A DNA stretch of 64,000 nt from Rosettibacter firmus (GTDB taxonomy: Bacteria; Bacteroidota; Ignavibacteria; Ignavibacteriales; Melioribacteraceae): NCBI RefSeq assembly GCF_036860695.1, contig NZ_JAYKGJ010000001.1, positions 806,001 to 870,000 on the forward strand. Reading direction: 5' to 3'. Of this stretch, positions 1-9,944 are shown one piece after another. Numbering within the stretch: position 1 is the first letter of the stretch; every line of letters begins with the position of its first letter. Both the position numbers and the translations under genes were made by a program. Below the pieces are notes generated by a model that was given only the letters and a program-made list of their open reading frames with translations, had not been told where the DNA came from and ran no database searches.

Positions 1-1329
1 ATTAATCAATCTATTATTTAAAATATTTGATTCTGTCAATAGAAAAGGGTTATCACATTCTATTTTTGAATAATAATTATCTATGATTTTTTTCTCTCCT
101 TTAAAATTTTGATTCGACAAAATGTACTTTAGATTAAGTTTGCTGCCCGGACTATCTACTCCCTGTGTAATATCTGTGTTTGCAATTATTGCTACAAAAG
201 TATCAGGAACAGCTTCTGAATTATTAATAAAGACAAGATAATTTGATGAAACAGGTTCAGAATTTATTTCAACTGTTGTGGTTGGTTGTATAAATTCCAT
301 AATTAGAGAAGGCTTAATTAAAGGATAATTTTCTGCTTCTTCAAAATATTTATTTGGAACTGTACGATAATTTGTAAAGAAAATCCATTGACCAAATAAT
401 GCAAATTCATTTTTAAAAGATGAACCGTACTCAGATATTGCATCAGCCATTGCATTTAGAGCTCTTTCATTTCTGAATAATTCCCAGCTCCTTTTTATGA
501 TATCGAAACCGAATCTTTCTTTCAAAAAGATATCCCAGATTGCAAGATTATATCCATCATTATAAGCAAAAGCACGTTGTGGATTATTAAAAAACGATGG
601 CATATAAGAGTAATAATCATTAATACTATCGAAAACAAATTCTTCCATTGCTGTTGAAGTCAATTCGTGGAAAAATTGATCTTCATTTCTTAAAATATAA
701 TTCCCAATTTGAATTGCGTGATGTAGTTCGTGAGCTACAGAAACTTTAGCTCCATCAATACCTTTTGTATATGTATCTGAAAAATCATTATCAATAACTA
801 TATAACTTGTATAAATTCTATTTCCAATTTCTGTCTCATTTTCTGTGTAGCCATATAAACCACCAGTAAGATTTTGAATATAAATATCATATTTATCATC
901 TCCCCCTTCACCAAAATCTTTTGGTGGAGGTGGATATTTTAAGATATTTACTTCATAATTATATGCTGAGTCGATTGCTCTTGCCAACTCATTTAAATCA
1001 TATTTAGGGGAATGAATTCCAGCCTTATTAAAATGAATTCTGAATAAACCTGAACGTGTAACAAAACTTGCGTCTGTAGTTGGACGAGTAAAAAATTGTG
1101 ATAGAATAATTTTTTGCTTTGGTGTAAATTTATCATAATTTAATCGGACAGAACTTACAATCCCGAAGCCACATTTAATATAATTGCTATCAGAAATTGT
1201 TGTTACATATCTCCTATCGGATTCGATTCCCTTTATTCTTAAAAATTCATAAAAAAGAGAATCAAGATTTTGAGCCAATAAGCCTACATTTAAGAGTAAT
1301 AAGTTTAGAAGTAAAATTATTTTTTTCAT
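1..1329 (-). CDS. Exported putative metalloprotease, MXAN_6640-like (partial, runs off left edge)
   Basis: The reading frame is open from an ATG at 1329 to the window edge, so the C-terminus is missing. The protein begins with a hydrophobic signal peptide ending LLAQ. Near residues 200-205 it carries HELHH inside VAHELHHAIQIG, a zinc-metalloprotease HExxH motif. A PPPPKDFGEGGDDKYDIYI segment precedes it. The layout resembles the exported putative metalloproteases called MXAN_6640 family. The start overlaps the stop of the upstream VCBS gene by one base (TAATG), which suggests translational coupling. The zinc-protease call rests on the motif; the family name is from memory. Substrate unknown. 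A T9SS or other anchoring domain could lie in the missing part. Confidence 0.65.
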   Translation of the reverse strand, partial: MKKIILLLNLLLLNVGLLAQNLDSLFYEFLRIKGIESDRRYVTTISDSNYIKCGFGIVSSVRLNYDKFTPKQKIILSQFFTRPTTDASFVTRSGLFRIHFNKAGIHSPKYDLNELARAIDSAYNYEVNILKYPPPPKDFGEGGDDKYDIYIQNLTGGLYGYTENETEIGNRIYTSYIVIDNDFSDTYTKGIDGAKVSVAHELHHAIQIGNYILRNEDQFFHELTSTAMEEFVFDSINDYYSYMPSFFNNPQRAFAYNDGYNLAIWDIFLKERFGFDIIKRSWELFRNERALNAMADAISEYGSSFKNEFALFGQWIFFTNYRTVPNKYFEEAENYPLIKPSLIMEFIQPTTTVEINSEPVSSNYLVFINNSEAVPDTFVAIIANTDITQGVDSPGSKLNLKYILSNQNFKGEKKIIDNYYSKIECDNPFLLTESNILNNRLIN

Positions 1330-3410
1330 TATCGCACATAATTAAATTTGATAAGATTATCAGAAGAATCTGTATAAACTATTAATTCTTGCTTGTTTTT
1401 AATTTGTTGAATAAAATAATCATTGATTGTTTTAGAATCAAAAATATCTCCCGTTCTGTAATTAAGATAATTTTTATCAAATACTACTTTTTTGATTTTC
1501 CCTCTCTGATTATCGTACAAAAATAAATTACCATAGTTATTTGATTCATAAAATCGAATATAATTTTTTGCTATAAAATAATTCTCGAAATTTATTGTTT
1601 TTAAATGACCTTTATGCAAAACAATTAATTCTGAATAACTAGTATGACCAAGTATTACAAAAATAGGTTTATCTTTTTCATTTTGGCTACTAATACTCTT
1701 TACTTCTGTTGAATAATTTTTTACGTCATCTAAACTTAAAGTAGTAAGATTAACTGGATTTTCTACAGTATTATTAATTTGAATTTTATTAAGATATAGA
1801 ACATTATTAAATCTTGACGAGTAATAAATTTCTTTACCTAAGTTAAAAGAAAGTGTAGCCGATTCAATATTCCCAGAAATCTCAACAAAATCCGTATTAA
1901 CATATCTAAAATCTCTAAATTCATATGACTCAAAAAATAATTTATTATTCTTCTTACTTATAATGTAAATTATTTGTGTATTTGTTAATCTATTATTAGA
2001 AACTTTTAATTCCAGTATTGAACCTTTAGCATACAAAATTCTTCTTGATAATTTATTATTTTCAAAATTAACACTAAGTATTTCTATTAAAGAATTTGAA
2101 TAACAATAAAATGTTATTTGTTCTTTTTTTGTTTCTTCAACAATTATTTTTTGAGGATTATATGAAAGTGGATATCTATAATATTTTTCGACATAATAAT
2201 CTCTTCTTCCAAGTAAAATATTTAAAGTAGTACTTTCTTCGTCTACAAAATAAAGTCCCTGCATTGTTTCATACATATAATTAAAAATTCCGAGCACAGT
2301 AGGTTTTGATTGAAGAGTTATGGATAATCCATCTCCCAATGAAAAAGCTTTGTCAATTAAATAAACTTTTCCTGATGTATCTAAAACAACAAGCTTTCTT
2401 CCGCCTCTATCAACATAGGCATCGAAATCAATAATTTCATTTCTTTTCAAATATAAAACTGGCTCATAAAAAGATTCGGTATTCTTGGCAAATGTAATGT
2501 AGAGACTTCCTTCGCTTTTATTAATAAAAGCGATATCGTTGTAACCATCTGCATTAAAATCAAATATATAATATTTATCTGGTTTTGAAGGACAGTTTAA
2601 AATTTCTTTTTTTATAAATGAAGAGACAGAATCACCTTTATAAATTACAAACTTATTATTATAAACATAAATTAAATCGTTAAATCCATCAGAGTTAACA
2701 TCTGCAACTTTTAATTGCTCAATATTTTCACTCACCTTTAGAACTCGATTTTGCTTGAAATCTCCAACTCCATTATTATAAAGAAATACAAATGAGTTTG
2801 TAAATAAGTCAACTGCTACAATATCAGTGTAACTATCATAATCCAGATCGATAAATGATGCATAGGAAAAGATGCGTCCAGTTAATATCTTTTTTTCTAA
2901 TAATGTTTTTTTATAATCATAAAAAATTGATAAGCCTTCAAATCCAGTTCCAGATACTAAAGTTTCACTACTGCCATCATTATCAATATCACTCAAATCG
3001 AAATTAGAAGCAAATCCGTTCAGCTTGGTTTTTGATATTATATTTATGTTACCAGAAGATGAGAATGATAGTAAACCAAAAAGTCTATCCTTTCTTGAAA
3101 GGAATACAAATCTTTTAGTTTCTTTTGACTGTGGGTTTTTTAATTTCAGATCATAAAGGAAGAAATTGATATTTTTTTCAACAGGGTTCGAGAATTTTTC
3201 TTTACTCCAAAATTGTATGTTATAATTTTTTCTATCTGCTGGTAAAGAAACAATGTCTCTCCAGCCATCATTATTAATATCTACACCAAAAATTTTTGAT
3301 GAATTGATTTTTGTAGAAAATTCACGAAATCTACAAAAACCATTCAATGGAATTTGAGCATAAATACTAACTGACAGGGAAAGAAGTACTAAGATAATAT
3401 TACTGAGCAT
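1329..3410 (-). CDS. Exported FG-GAP/VCBS repeat protein
   Basis: About 693 residues. I place the start at the ATG at 3410 (MLSNIIL...), which gives a clean signal peptide ending SIYAQ; the longer frame would put a charged stretch in front of it. At least five calcium-loop sequences of the DxNxDG type are visible in the first 330 residues (DINNDGWRD, DIDNDGSSE, DLDYDSYTD, DVNSDGFND, DFNADGYND). They are spaced as in integrin-like FG-GAP/VCBS beta-propellers. The rest is beta-rich with no catalytic motif. It probably acts outside the inner membrane in surface binding or as a scaffold. The start lies 11 bases inside the thioesterase gene, and the stop overlaps the metalloprotease start, so the three genes are likely cotranscribed. 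Confidence 0.75.
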   Translation of the reverse strand: MLSNIILVLLSLSVSIYAQIPLNGFCRFREFSTKINSSKIFGVDINNDGWRDIVSLPADRKNYNIQFWSKEKFSNPVEKNINFFLYDLKLKNPQSKETKRFVFLSRKDRLFGLLSFSSSGNINIISKTKLNGFASNFDLSDIDNDGSSETLVSGTGFEGLSIFYDYKKTLLEKKILTGRIFSYASFIDLDYDSYTDIVAVDLFTNSFVFLYNNGVGDFKQNRVLKVSENIEQLKVADVNSDGFNDLIYVYNNKFVIYKGDSVSSFIKKEILNCPSKPDKYYIFDFNADGYNDIAFINKSEGSLYITFAKNTESFYEPVLYLKRNEIIDFDAYVDRGGRKLVVLDTSGKVYLIDKAFSLGDGLSITLQSKPTVLGIFNYMYETMQGLYFVDEESTTLNILLGRRDYYVEKYYRYPLSYNPQKIIVEETKKEQITFYCYSNSLIEILSVNFENNKLSRRILYAKGSILELKVSNNRLTNTQIIYIISKKNNKLFFESYEFRDFRYVNTDFVEISGNIESATLSFNLGKEIYYSSRFNNVLYLNKIQINNTVENPVNLTTLSLDDVKNYSTEVKSISSQNEKDKPIFVILGHTSYSELIVLHKGHLKTINFENYFIAKNYIRFYESNNYGNLFLYDNQRGKIKKVVFDKNYLNYRTGDIFDSKTINDYFIQQIKNKQELIVYTDSSDNLIKFNYVR

Positions 3411-3876
3411 TAAGTCTTTTTTGTCTCCTCTGCAATGCCTCTTCAAATCTTCGTTTCTCATCCTCTGTTTCAGGAATTATTTCAAAAGTTTCTACTGGTT
3501 TGCCATTTTCATCTACGCTAACAAAAGTCAAAAATGCAGAATTTGTATGAATTCTTGTACCCTCTATATGAGATTCTGCATAAACATTAACTTCAACTTC
3601 CATTGATGTTCTAAATGCACGATTAACCCAAGCGGTAATAGTAACTACATCTCCCACTTTTATTGGATGATGAAAATCAATTCTATCTACAGATGCAGTA
3701 ACACAAACCCTTTGAGAATGTTTGGAAGCAGACAGAGCAGCACAAATATCAATCCATTGCATCAATTGACCACCCAATAATTTCCCGAGCTGGTTTGTAT
3801 GATTGGGCAATACAAGCTCTGTCATTGTAACTATTGAATCCTGTACTCTTTTACTTTTTCTCTGTTGTAAGCTCAT
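3400..3876 (-). CDS. Acyl-CoA thioesterase, hotdog fold (YciA/BACH type)
   Basis: 158 residues, the usual size for a single-hotdog acyl-CoA thioesterase. Residues 15-60 contain the family pattern VLPNHTNQLGKLLGGQLMQW followed by a segment of small residues, and DFHHPIKVGDVV follows near residue 70. These proteins hydrolyse acyl-CoA to fatty acid and CoA in the cytoplasm. The start codon lies 26 bases inside the end of bamD, and the end overlaps the VCBS gene, so translation is probably coupled along this operon. The chain-length preference cannot be read from the sequence. The link between a cytosolic thioesterase and envelope genes is positional only. Confidence 0.85.
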   Translation of the reverse strand: MSLQQRKSKRVQDSIVTMTELVLPNHTNQLGKLLGGQLMQWIDICAALSASKHSQRVCVTASVDRIDFHHPIKVGDVVTITAWVNRAFRTSMEVEVNVYAESHIEGTRIHTNSAFLTFVSVDENGKPVETFEIIPETEDEKRRFEEALQRRQKRLNAQ

Positions 3877-4624
3877 TATGTTTGTTAATTAATTCTATTT
3901 CAAGATTTCTAATTTCATTTGCATTGTCATCGTTGGGATATCTGCTCAAAAAAAGATTTATATCCGCCAAAGCTTCGTTAATCATTCCTTTTCTTACTTC
4001 AATTTTAATTTTATTATACAAAGCAAGTGGTGCATATTTAGTATCGTGATAAGTTTCAACAACATAATCATAGTATTTCATTGCTGCTTTATCATATTCC
4101 ATTTTTTCATAAATAAGTGCACTCTGATATTCTTTACGAGCTAATTTATCATTTAATTCTTTGATTTTTCTTTCGGCTTCTTCAACTTTTGGATTTGATG
4201 GAAAAATATCGATAAAAGCCTGAAATTCTTCAATTGCTTTTTTTGTATAAGATTGGTCGAGCTGATATGGTGGAGATAATTTATAATACGATTCAGCTAA
4301 CATAAATTGAGCATCCGGTACAAAAGGACTTGTTGCATAATTTTGAATTAATTTACTGAATTCATAAGCAGCCAACAAATATTGTTCTTCATTAAAATAA
4401 GTCATACCAAGATAATATTGAGCATCGTCATTAACTGTACTGCCGGGAAACTGCATTAAAATATTTTGAAACTCTATTGCAGCTTGCTGATAATCTTCTT
4501 TGTTATAAAGTTCCATTGCATATTTAAAATATTCTTCTGGTGTTAGTTTGGAAGTATCAATAGATCCTGAACAAGCAACTAAAAAAATTAGAAGAATAAA
4601 ATAAGTCAAAACATTTCTTATCAA
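3851..4624 (-). CDS. bamD: Outer membrane assembly lipoprotein BamD
   Basis: 257 residues. A lipoprotein signal peptide ends LVAC with the acylated Cys at residue 18. Five TPR-like helical pairs follow (AMELYNKEDYQQAAIEF, YYLGMTYFNEEQYLLAAYEF and others), arranged as in BamD/ComL/YfiO. The family attaches to the inner face of the outer membrane and helps the BamA beta-barrel insertase. It is the second gene of a minus-strand set: an unknown membrane protein lies 68 bases upstream and the thioesterase overlaps its 3' end. Length and the lipobox fit well. A generic TPR lipoprotein is the alternative. Confidence 0.85.
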   Translation of the reverse strand: MIRNVLTYFILLIFLVACSGSIDTSKLTPEEYFKYAMELYNKEDYQQAAIEFQNILMQFPGSTVNDDAQYYLGMTYFNEEQYLLAAYEFSKLIQNYATSPFVPDAQFMLAESYYKLSPPYQLDQSYTKKAIEEFQAFIDIFPSNPKVEEAERKIKELNDKLARKEYQSALIYEKMEYDKAAMKYYDYVVETYHDTKYAPLALYNKIKIEVRKGMINEALADINLFLSRYPNDDNANEIRNLEIELINKHNELTTEKK

Positions 4625-4692
4625 AATAACCCCAAAATTAGAATTAAATTAATACAAAAATAATTAAAACCCAGATGGTAAAAAAACATTAA

Positions 4693-5277
4693 TTATTTAC
4701 TTCTTACAGTAAAAAACAAAATCACAGTTGATATCAATACACCTACAATTATAACAGGTTGAATAAGATTTTTTAATAAAGGTTGCTCAGGAATTTTACC
4801 CTGTGTAAAAGGATATAATTTATTCTCAAAGTATTCTAAGTCGCTTAATTTTATTGTATCAACATAATTTTGTTTAATACTAAATGAGTTATTCAGAACA
4901 TTATTACTAATATATATTAACTGACCTCCAATTGATACTTTTCTAATCAGCTTATCATCACCAAAAAAATTTTTTGATTCTAAATTCTGATAATCTACAG
5001 ATAAATCATTTAAAGAATAAATTAGAAAATTACTATTTGAGTTATCAGTTATGATAAAACCATTATTTGAAAAAGAATTGATAATATATGGTTTTAATGA
5101 TAAATAAGATGAAGGTAAAATTATTTCTAAATTTACAACTTTCTCACTGACCAGAGAATCAATTTGTTTAATTGATTGAGAAATTAATTTCTGATAAATA
5201 TCAAGATTTGTTTGCGATAACAAATCAGAAAATAAAATAAACACAAAAATAATTAGATACCGAATGATATTTTTCAT
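4693..5277 (-). CDS. Exported protein with C-terminal membrane anchor, unknown function
   Basis: I do not recognise this 194-residue protein. It has an N-terminal hydrophobic signal segment (residues 6-21, ending LLSQ), a beta-rich middle of about 130 residues, and a single C-terminal membrane helix (about residues 170-190, PVIIVGVLISTVILFF) followed by a short basic tail (TVRSK). Most of it would lie in the periplasm, anchored by the tail helix. It sits between htpX and bamD on the same strand, 46 bases after htpX and 68 before bamD, so an envelope role is a reasonable guess. Confidence 0.6.
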   Translation of the reverse strand: MKNIIRYLIIFVFILFSDLLSQTNLDIYQKLISQSIKQIDSLVSEKVVNLEIILPSSYLSLKPYIINSFSNNGFIITDNSNSNFLIYSLNDLSVDYQNLESKNFFGDDKLIRKVSIGGQLIYISNNVLNNSFSIKQNYVDTIKLSDLEYFENKLYPFTQGKIPEQPLLKNLIQPVIIVGVLISTVILFFTVRSK

Positions 5278-5323
5278 TTCCTTATAAATATTCCGTATAT
5301 AAATATAAGAACAAGCTATTATT

Positions 5324-6178
5324 TTATCTTCGACCTTTTGCTATTTCCTGTAATCTTTCAATTCTTTCTTCAATTGGCGGGTGTGTCGAAAATAATTTTA
5401 ATAAAGATTTTCCACTCAAAGGATTTACAATGAACATATGAGCCGAAGCTTCGTTAGCATTATGCATTGGAAGAGTTTCGTTTGCCTTTGATAATTTATT
5501 TAAAGCAGAAGCCAATCCAAGTGGTTTACCAGAAATAAGTGCTCCACTTTCATCTGCCATAAATTCTCGAGATCGAGATATTGCAAGTTGAATTAACATT
5601 GCTGCTATTGGAGCTAAAATAATTAATGCTAATTCATAAAATATATTTCCATTATCTCTATCATCTCTGTGTCCACCACCAAACATTGCAGCCCAACCTG
5701 CCATTCGTGCAATGAATGTTATAGTTCCAGCCAGTGTAGCAGCAATTGTACTTACCAAAATATCTCTATTTTTGATGTGTGAAAGTTCGTGAGCAATTAC
5801 TCCTTCAAGTTCATCACTATTAAGAATTCTCATAATACCAGTTGTAACTGCAACGGCACTATTTTGTGGATTTCGACCGGTTGCAAACGCATTTGGTGTA
5901 GGATTGTCTATAATATAAACTCTTGGCATTGGTAAATTTGCTTTCATTGATAGTTTTTCTACAATATTAAAAAGTTCAGGAAATTCTTTTCTTGTAACTT
6001 CTTGAGCTCTATACATTGCAAGAACAATTTTATCAGAAAACCAGTAAGAACCAAAATTTATTGCGAGTGAAAATATAAAAGCTATCATCATTCCAGATTG
6101 ACCACCAATTAAATTTCCTATCAGAATGAATAAAACCATCATTGTGGTCATTAATATTACAGTTTTTACACTATTCAT
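5324..6178 (-). CDS. htpX: Membrane zinc metalloprotease HtpX
   Basis: 284 residues, the usual length for the M48B family. Two N-terminal membrane helices (about 8-50) precede the cytoplasmic protease domain. The zinc-binding HELSH is at residues 130-134 and the third ligand is the Glu of SREFMADESGA near residue 210. Two further membrane helices lie between about 140 and 200. HtpX degrades misfolded inner-membrane proteins and is normally induced by envelope stress. The C-terminal FSTHPPIEERIERL is also typical. It is the first gene of a minus-strand run that continues to bamD and is divergent from porQ. Confidence 0.93.
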   Translation of the reverse strand: MNSVKTVILMTTMMVLFILIGNLIGGQSGMMIAFIFSLAINFGSYWFSDKIVLAMYRAQEVTRKEFPELFNIVEKLSMKANLPMPRVYIIDNPTPNAFATGRNPQNSAVAVTTGIMRILNSDELEGVIAHELSHIKNRDILVSTIAATLAGTITFIARMAGWAAMFGGGHRDDRDNGNIFYELALIILAPIAAMLIQLAISRSREFMADESGALISGKPLGLASALNKLSKANETLPMHNANEASAHMFIVNPLSGKSLLKLFSTHPPIEERIERLQEIAKGRR

Positions 6179-6334
6179 ATTGTCTCCTCTATTTTTCTAC
6201 TTCTATTTGATACTTTAATTTCTTGCTTCTAACACAATGAGATTATTAAATGTTCCTGAAGATTCAAAAAGTAATTTATTACCTTGCCTTTATAGTCGAT
6301 TATCTTTAAAATCGTATAACAAAAATTAATTAAT

Positions 6335-7264
6335 ATGATTAAAACAAAAATAATATTAATATTTCTATTAGCAACAGGGATTTCTTTTTCTCAATCTATA
6401 TATAAATTTTTAGAATTGGATTTAAGTCCACGTGCTGCCTCACTTGCTGGTAGCTTTGTTGCAAACAATGACGATCCCAATGTAATTTTTTATAATCCAG
6501 CCGGAATAAATTTAATTGAAGATAAACAAATTTCATTTTCTTTTTTAAAACACTTAATTGATATCAATGCTGCTGCATTAGTTTTTTCAAAAGAGTATGA
6601 AAACATAGGAAAATTTACCGCATCAATAAAGTATATTAATTATGGAGATTTTACAAAAGCTGATCCATCAGGATTAAAAACAGGTCACTTTAGTGCTAGC
6701 GATTTAGCATTGGGCATTGGCTATGCAAATAAACTTGACTACAATTTTTATTATGGAATTAATTTTAAATTCATTTATTCAGGAATAGAAAATTATTCAT
6801 CAACAGGTGCTGCTTTTGATTTAGGTTTGCATTACGAAATTCCAGATAAACTATGGAACTTTGGATTTTCAATATTAAATCTGGGCTCTCAAATTAAATC
6901 TTATGCAAATATAAAGGAAGATTTACCACTTGATATTCGTTTAGGATTTTCAAAACAATTAGAAAGAGTACCAATTAGATTTTATTGGTCTTTCAATAAT
7001 CTTAATGAAAAACAGAATAGTTTTTTTTCGAGATTTAGTCAAATTACTTTTGGTAGCGAAATTAAACTCGGTCAAAGTTTTAAGTTAAGAATTGGTTACG
7101 ATAGCGAAAAAAGGAAGGAATTAAAAATTGGAACTACAGCTGGTTTAGCAGGATTCAATCTTGGTTTTGGTTTTAATGTTTCAAGTTACATTATAGATTA
7201 TGCATACTCATCGATGGGTTCAATTGGTTCTCTTCATCGATTTGGTATTTCCACTAAATTATAA
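6335..7264 (+). CDS. porQ: PorQ-like T9SS-associated outer-membrane protein
   Basis: 309 residues. A signal peptide (to about residue 19, SFSQS) is followed by FLELDLSPRAASLAGSFVA and DPNVIFYNPAGI, the N-terminal signature of PorQ/PorV proteins. The rest alternates aromatic and polar residues as in a FadL-like beta-barrel and ends in a barrel-type strand (HRFGISTKL). PorQ is an accessory component of type IX secretion. That fits the T9SS sorting domain on the pectinesterase at 30649-34224. Other T9SS genes are not in this window. The downstream TPR gene on the other strand ends one base away, so transcripts converge. Confidence 0.78.
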   Translation: MIKTKIILIFLLATGISFSQSIYKFLELDLSPRAASLAGSFVANNDDPNVIFYNPAGINLIEDKQISFSFLKHLIDINAAALVFSKEYENIGKFTASIKYINYGDFTKADPSGLKTGHFSASDLALGIGYANKLDYNFYYGINFKFIYSGIENYSSTGAAFDLGLHYEIPDKLWNFGFSILNLGSQIKSYANIKEDLPLDIRLGFSKQLERVPIRFYWSFNNLNEKQNSFFSRFSQITFGSEIKLGQSFKLRIGYDSEKRKELKIGTTAGLAGFNLGFGFNVSSYIIDYAYSSMGSIGSLHRFGISTKL

Positions 7265-7265
7265 A

Positions 7266-8408
7266 CTATTTTCGATAAGGTGTTTTAAGATATTTTCTTG
7301 CCAATTCATGTGAATTGCTTCTATCTCTCAAACGTAAAACTTCGTTATAATATTTTATTGCTTTTTCTCTTTGTCCCATCTGATCATAAAGCATAGCCAG
7401 GTATAATACTGTATTAATCAAATATCCAGATTCGGTTTTTTTATCAAGCTGGCGAGAGAGTTTTTCACATATTTCAAAGTAATATGCAGCTGAGTCAACT
7501 TTATCTCTAATTTTATAGTCCATACCCAGATAATAACTTGCTTCTCTTTTATATCTTAAATTATATCCGGGTAAGCCTTTTTCACATTTTTTATATATAT
7601 CCCTGAAAATTTTTGCTGCTGTTCGATAATCATTTTCTTTTACATAGGTTAATCCATAATACTTCTGAAAGTTAGGATTATTAGGGAAATCTTTAAGCAA
7701 TAATCTTCCCCATTTTCTTGCTTCCTGCATATTATTTTCAAACATAAAATTAAGTGTCATTAAAAAATATCTTGCTTCGATTCTAGCATATCTACCGTTC
7801 CAGGCAACATTTTCTAATTCTCTCAAACCTTTCTTTTTATCTCCCTGGGGGAAAAAGACCATAAAAGGTTTTACAGCAGGATATCTTTGGGGAATTACTT
7901 CTGCATAATAATGATAAATTCCAAAACCAAGTTGAACATCAATATTTTTAGGATCCGCCTTGTATGCTTTATATACCAGTTCCAGACCTTCTTTTCCATC
8001 GAGAGCAGATTTAATCCAGTTTTCACGAATTCCAAGTAATCTACCTCTAAAACCAATTGCACCACCTTTAAAGAAAATAGCATCTATATTTTTGTTATTC
8101 TTCTCAAGGATTTTATCGCACATATCAATTACTTCTTGAAGCTGGGCATAAAATTTTTTATCAAGACTTTCATCTTCCAGATCAAGAAGTATTCTCCACC
8201 AGGTAATCATAGCTTTGAAAAATTTTCCTGATGGGTGTGTAGGATATTCCTTAATTACTATATCAATGGTTTTTTCGGCTTTATCAAATTCAATTCCATA
8301 AATTTGATTTATACATGCTTTAATTAGAGAATCGTGGCGTGCCCAATCGTAGTTCTGTCCAAAAAGTATTGAAGAAATAAAAACGAAGAAAATGATTTTG
8401 AATTTCAT
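7266..8408 (-). CDS. Exported TPR-repeat protein
   Basis: 380 residues from the ATG at 8408, chosen because it starts a signal peptide (MKFKIIFFVFISSILFGQ). A longer start at 8432 adds eight residues in front of it. The mature part is helical with TPR-like pairs, for example KEYPTHPSGKFFKAM, FPNNPNFQKYYGLTYVKENDYRTAAKIF and YLAMLYDQMGQREKAIKYYNEVL. No catalytic motif is visible. It would be a periplasmic protein-protein interaction module. It lies just downstream of lpd (57 bases) and may share that transcript. Partner unknown. Confidence 0.7.
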   Translation of the reverse strand: MKFKIIFFVFISSILFGQNYDWARHDSLIKACINQIYGIEFDKAEKTIDIVIKEYPTHPSGKFFKAMITWWRILLDLEDESLDKKFYAQLQEVIDMCDKILEKNNKNIDAIFFKGGAIGFRGRLLGIRENWIKSALDGKEGLELVYKAYKADPKNIDVQLGFGIYHYYAEVIPQRYPAVKPFMVFFPQGDKKKGLRELENVAWNGRYARIEARYFLMTLNFMFENNMQEARKWGRLLLKDFPNNPNFQKYYGLTYVKENDYRTAAKIFRDIYKKCEKGLPGYNLRYKREASYYLGMDYKIRDKVDSAAYYFEICEKLSRQLDKKTESGYLINTVLYLAMLYDQMGQREKAIKYYNEVLRLRDRSNSHELARKYLKTPYRK

Positions 8409-8465
8409 ATGATTAATAATTTTTTTTGGCATTATTAAACAAATAAATAATAACTTTGTTCTCTC

Positions 8466-9881
8466 CTATTTTCTTTTAGGTCTATACAAATCGGTTGCAT
8501 GGCCATAAAAAACCTCTGCAGCAAACATCATTGTTTCCGATAAAGTTGGATGTGGATGAATTGTTAATTCGAGATCTTTAACTGTTGCCCCCATTTCGAT
8601 TGCAAGTGTGCCTTCGGATATCAAATCGCCAGCATTTACTCCAACAAGTCCAATGCCTATTATTCTTTCTGTTTCTGGTTCGATTATTAACTTAGTCAAA
8701 CCATCATTTCGATCTAATGTTGTTGCTCTACCACTTGCACCCCATGGAAATTTTGCGACTTCATATTTAATCCCTTTGCTTTGAGCTTCTGTTTCTGTAA
8801 TTCCAGCCCATGCAATTTCCGGATCTGTGAAAACAACAGCTGGAATTGCATTGGGTTCAAATACAGATTTTTTGCCGAGAATTGCCTCAACAGCAACTTT
8901 TCCTTCGGCAGAAGCTTTGTGTGCAAGCATCGGATTTCCAACTACATCACCAATTGCATAAATATTTGGATCGTCTGTCCTTAGTTGCTTATCCACTACA
9001 ATAAAGCCTTTTTCATTTACTTTAACTTTTGTATTCTCTAAACCAAAACCATCTGTAACTGGTTTTCTTCCAATAGAAATTAATACTTTATCGAATATCA
9101 TTTCAGGTTCCGTAACATTTTTACCTTCAAGTTTTACTTTTATTCCATCATTAACTTCGGTTATTTCTGTTACTTTAGTTTCTACATATATATTTAATTT
9201 TGTTTTCAGTTTTCTTTCCAGTACAGCCACAAGATCTCTATCTGCTCCTGGTAATAAACCTGGTAACATTTCCACGACTGTTACTTTACTCCCCAAAGCA
9301 GAATAAACAGTACTTAATTCTAATCCTATGTATCCACCACCTATTACAAGTAATCTTTCTGGAATATCACTCAATTCAAGAGCAGCTGTAGAATCCATAA
9401 CTCGGTTTGAGTTTATTGATAAATTTGGAATTCTTGCAGGTATAGAACCTGTTGCAATTATAGCTTTTTCAAATTCAACGGTTTCAGATGAACCATCGAG
9501 TTTTGCAACTGATAATGTATTTGAATTCAAAAATGTTGCTTTGCCATTTATGTAATTTACTTTTCTTTGTTTACCTAATTGTCCCAGACCTCCAGTTAAT
9601 TTATTGACAACATTATTTTTAAATTCGCGAAGTTTATTAATGTCAATTTCTGGTTTACCAAAATTAATTCCAAATTTATCAGCTTCTTCTGCTTCGTTAA
9701 TTAATTTAGCAACATGAAGTAAAGCTTTCGAAGGAATACAGCCACGATAAAGACAAACTCCACCTGGATTTTTTTCCATATCTATTAAAGTAACCTGCAT
9801 TCCTAAATCGGCGGCATAAAATGCTGCTGCATAACCACCGGGACCTGCTCCAATAATTGCCAATTGAGTTTTGATTGACAT
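8466..9881 (-). CDS. lpdA: Dihydrolipoyl dehydrogenase (E3)
   Basis: 471 residues, full length for E3. It has the FAD-binding GAGPGGYAAAFYAA at the N-terminus, the redox-active disulfide CLYRGC near residues 43-48, the NAD-binding GGGYIGLELSTVYSALGS near residue 180, the second FAD motif ending AIGDV, and the C-terminal HPHPTLSE that supplies the catalytic His-Glu pair. The enzyme reoxidises dihydrolipoyl groups of 2-oxoacid dehydrogenase complexes using NAD+. It follows aceE-aceF on the same strand, but a terminator hairpin at 9945-9973 separates it. That allows independent expression, useful because E3 also serves other complexes. Confidence 0.95.
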   Translation of the reverse strand: MSIKTQLAIIGAGPGGYAAAFYAADLGMQVTLIDMEKNPGGVCLYRGCIPSKALLHVAKLINEAEEADKFGINFGKPEIDINKLREFKNNVVNKLTGGLGQLGKQRKVNYINGKATFLNSNTLSVAKLDGSSETVEFEKAIIATGSIPARIPNLSINSNRVMDSTAALELSDIPERLLVIGGGYIGLELSTVYSALGSKVTVVEMLPGLLPGADRDLVAVLERKLKTKLNIYVETKVTEITEVNDGIKVKLEGKNVTEPEMIFDKVLISIGRKPVTDGFGLENTKVKVNEKGFIVVDKQLRTDDPNIYAIGDVVGNPMLAHKASAEGKVAVEAILGKKSVFEPNAIPAVVFTDPEIAWAGITETEAQSKGIKYEVAKFPWGASGRATTLDRNDGLTKLIIEPETERIIGIGLVGVNAGDLISEGTLAIEMGATVKDLELTIHPHPTLSETMMFAAEVFYGHATDLYRPKRK

Positions 9882-9944
9882 TTTTCCTCATTTAATTTGT
9901 TATTAATTACACAAATATAAAAATTTATAAACAGGTATTAACAT

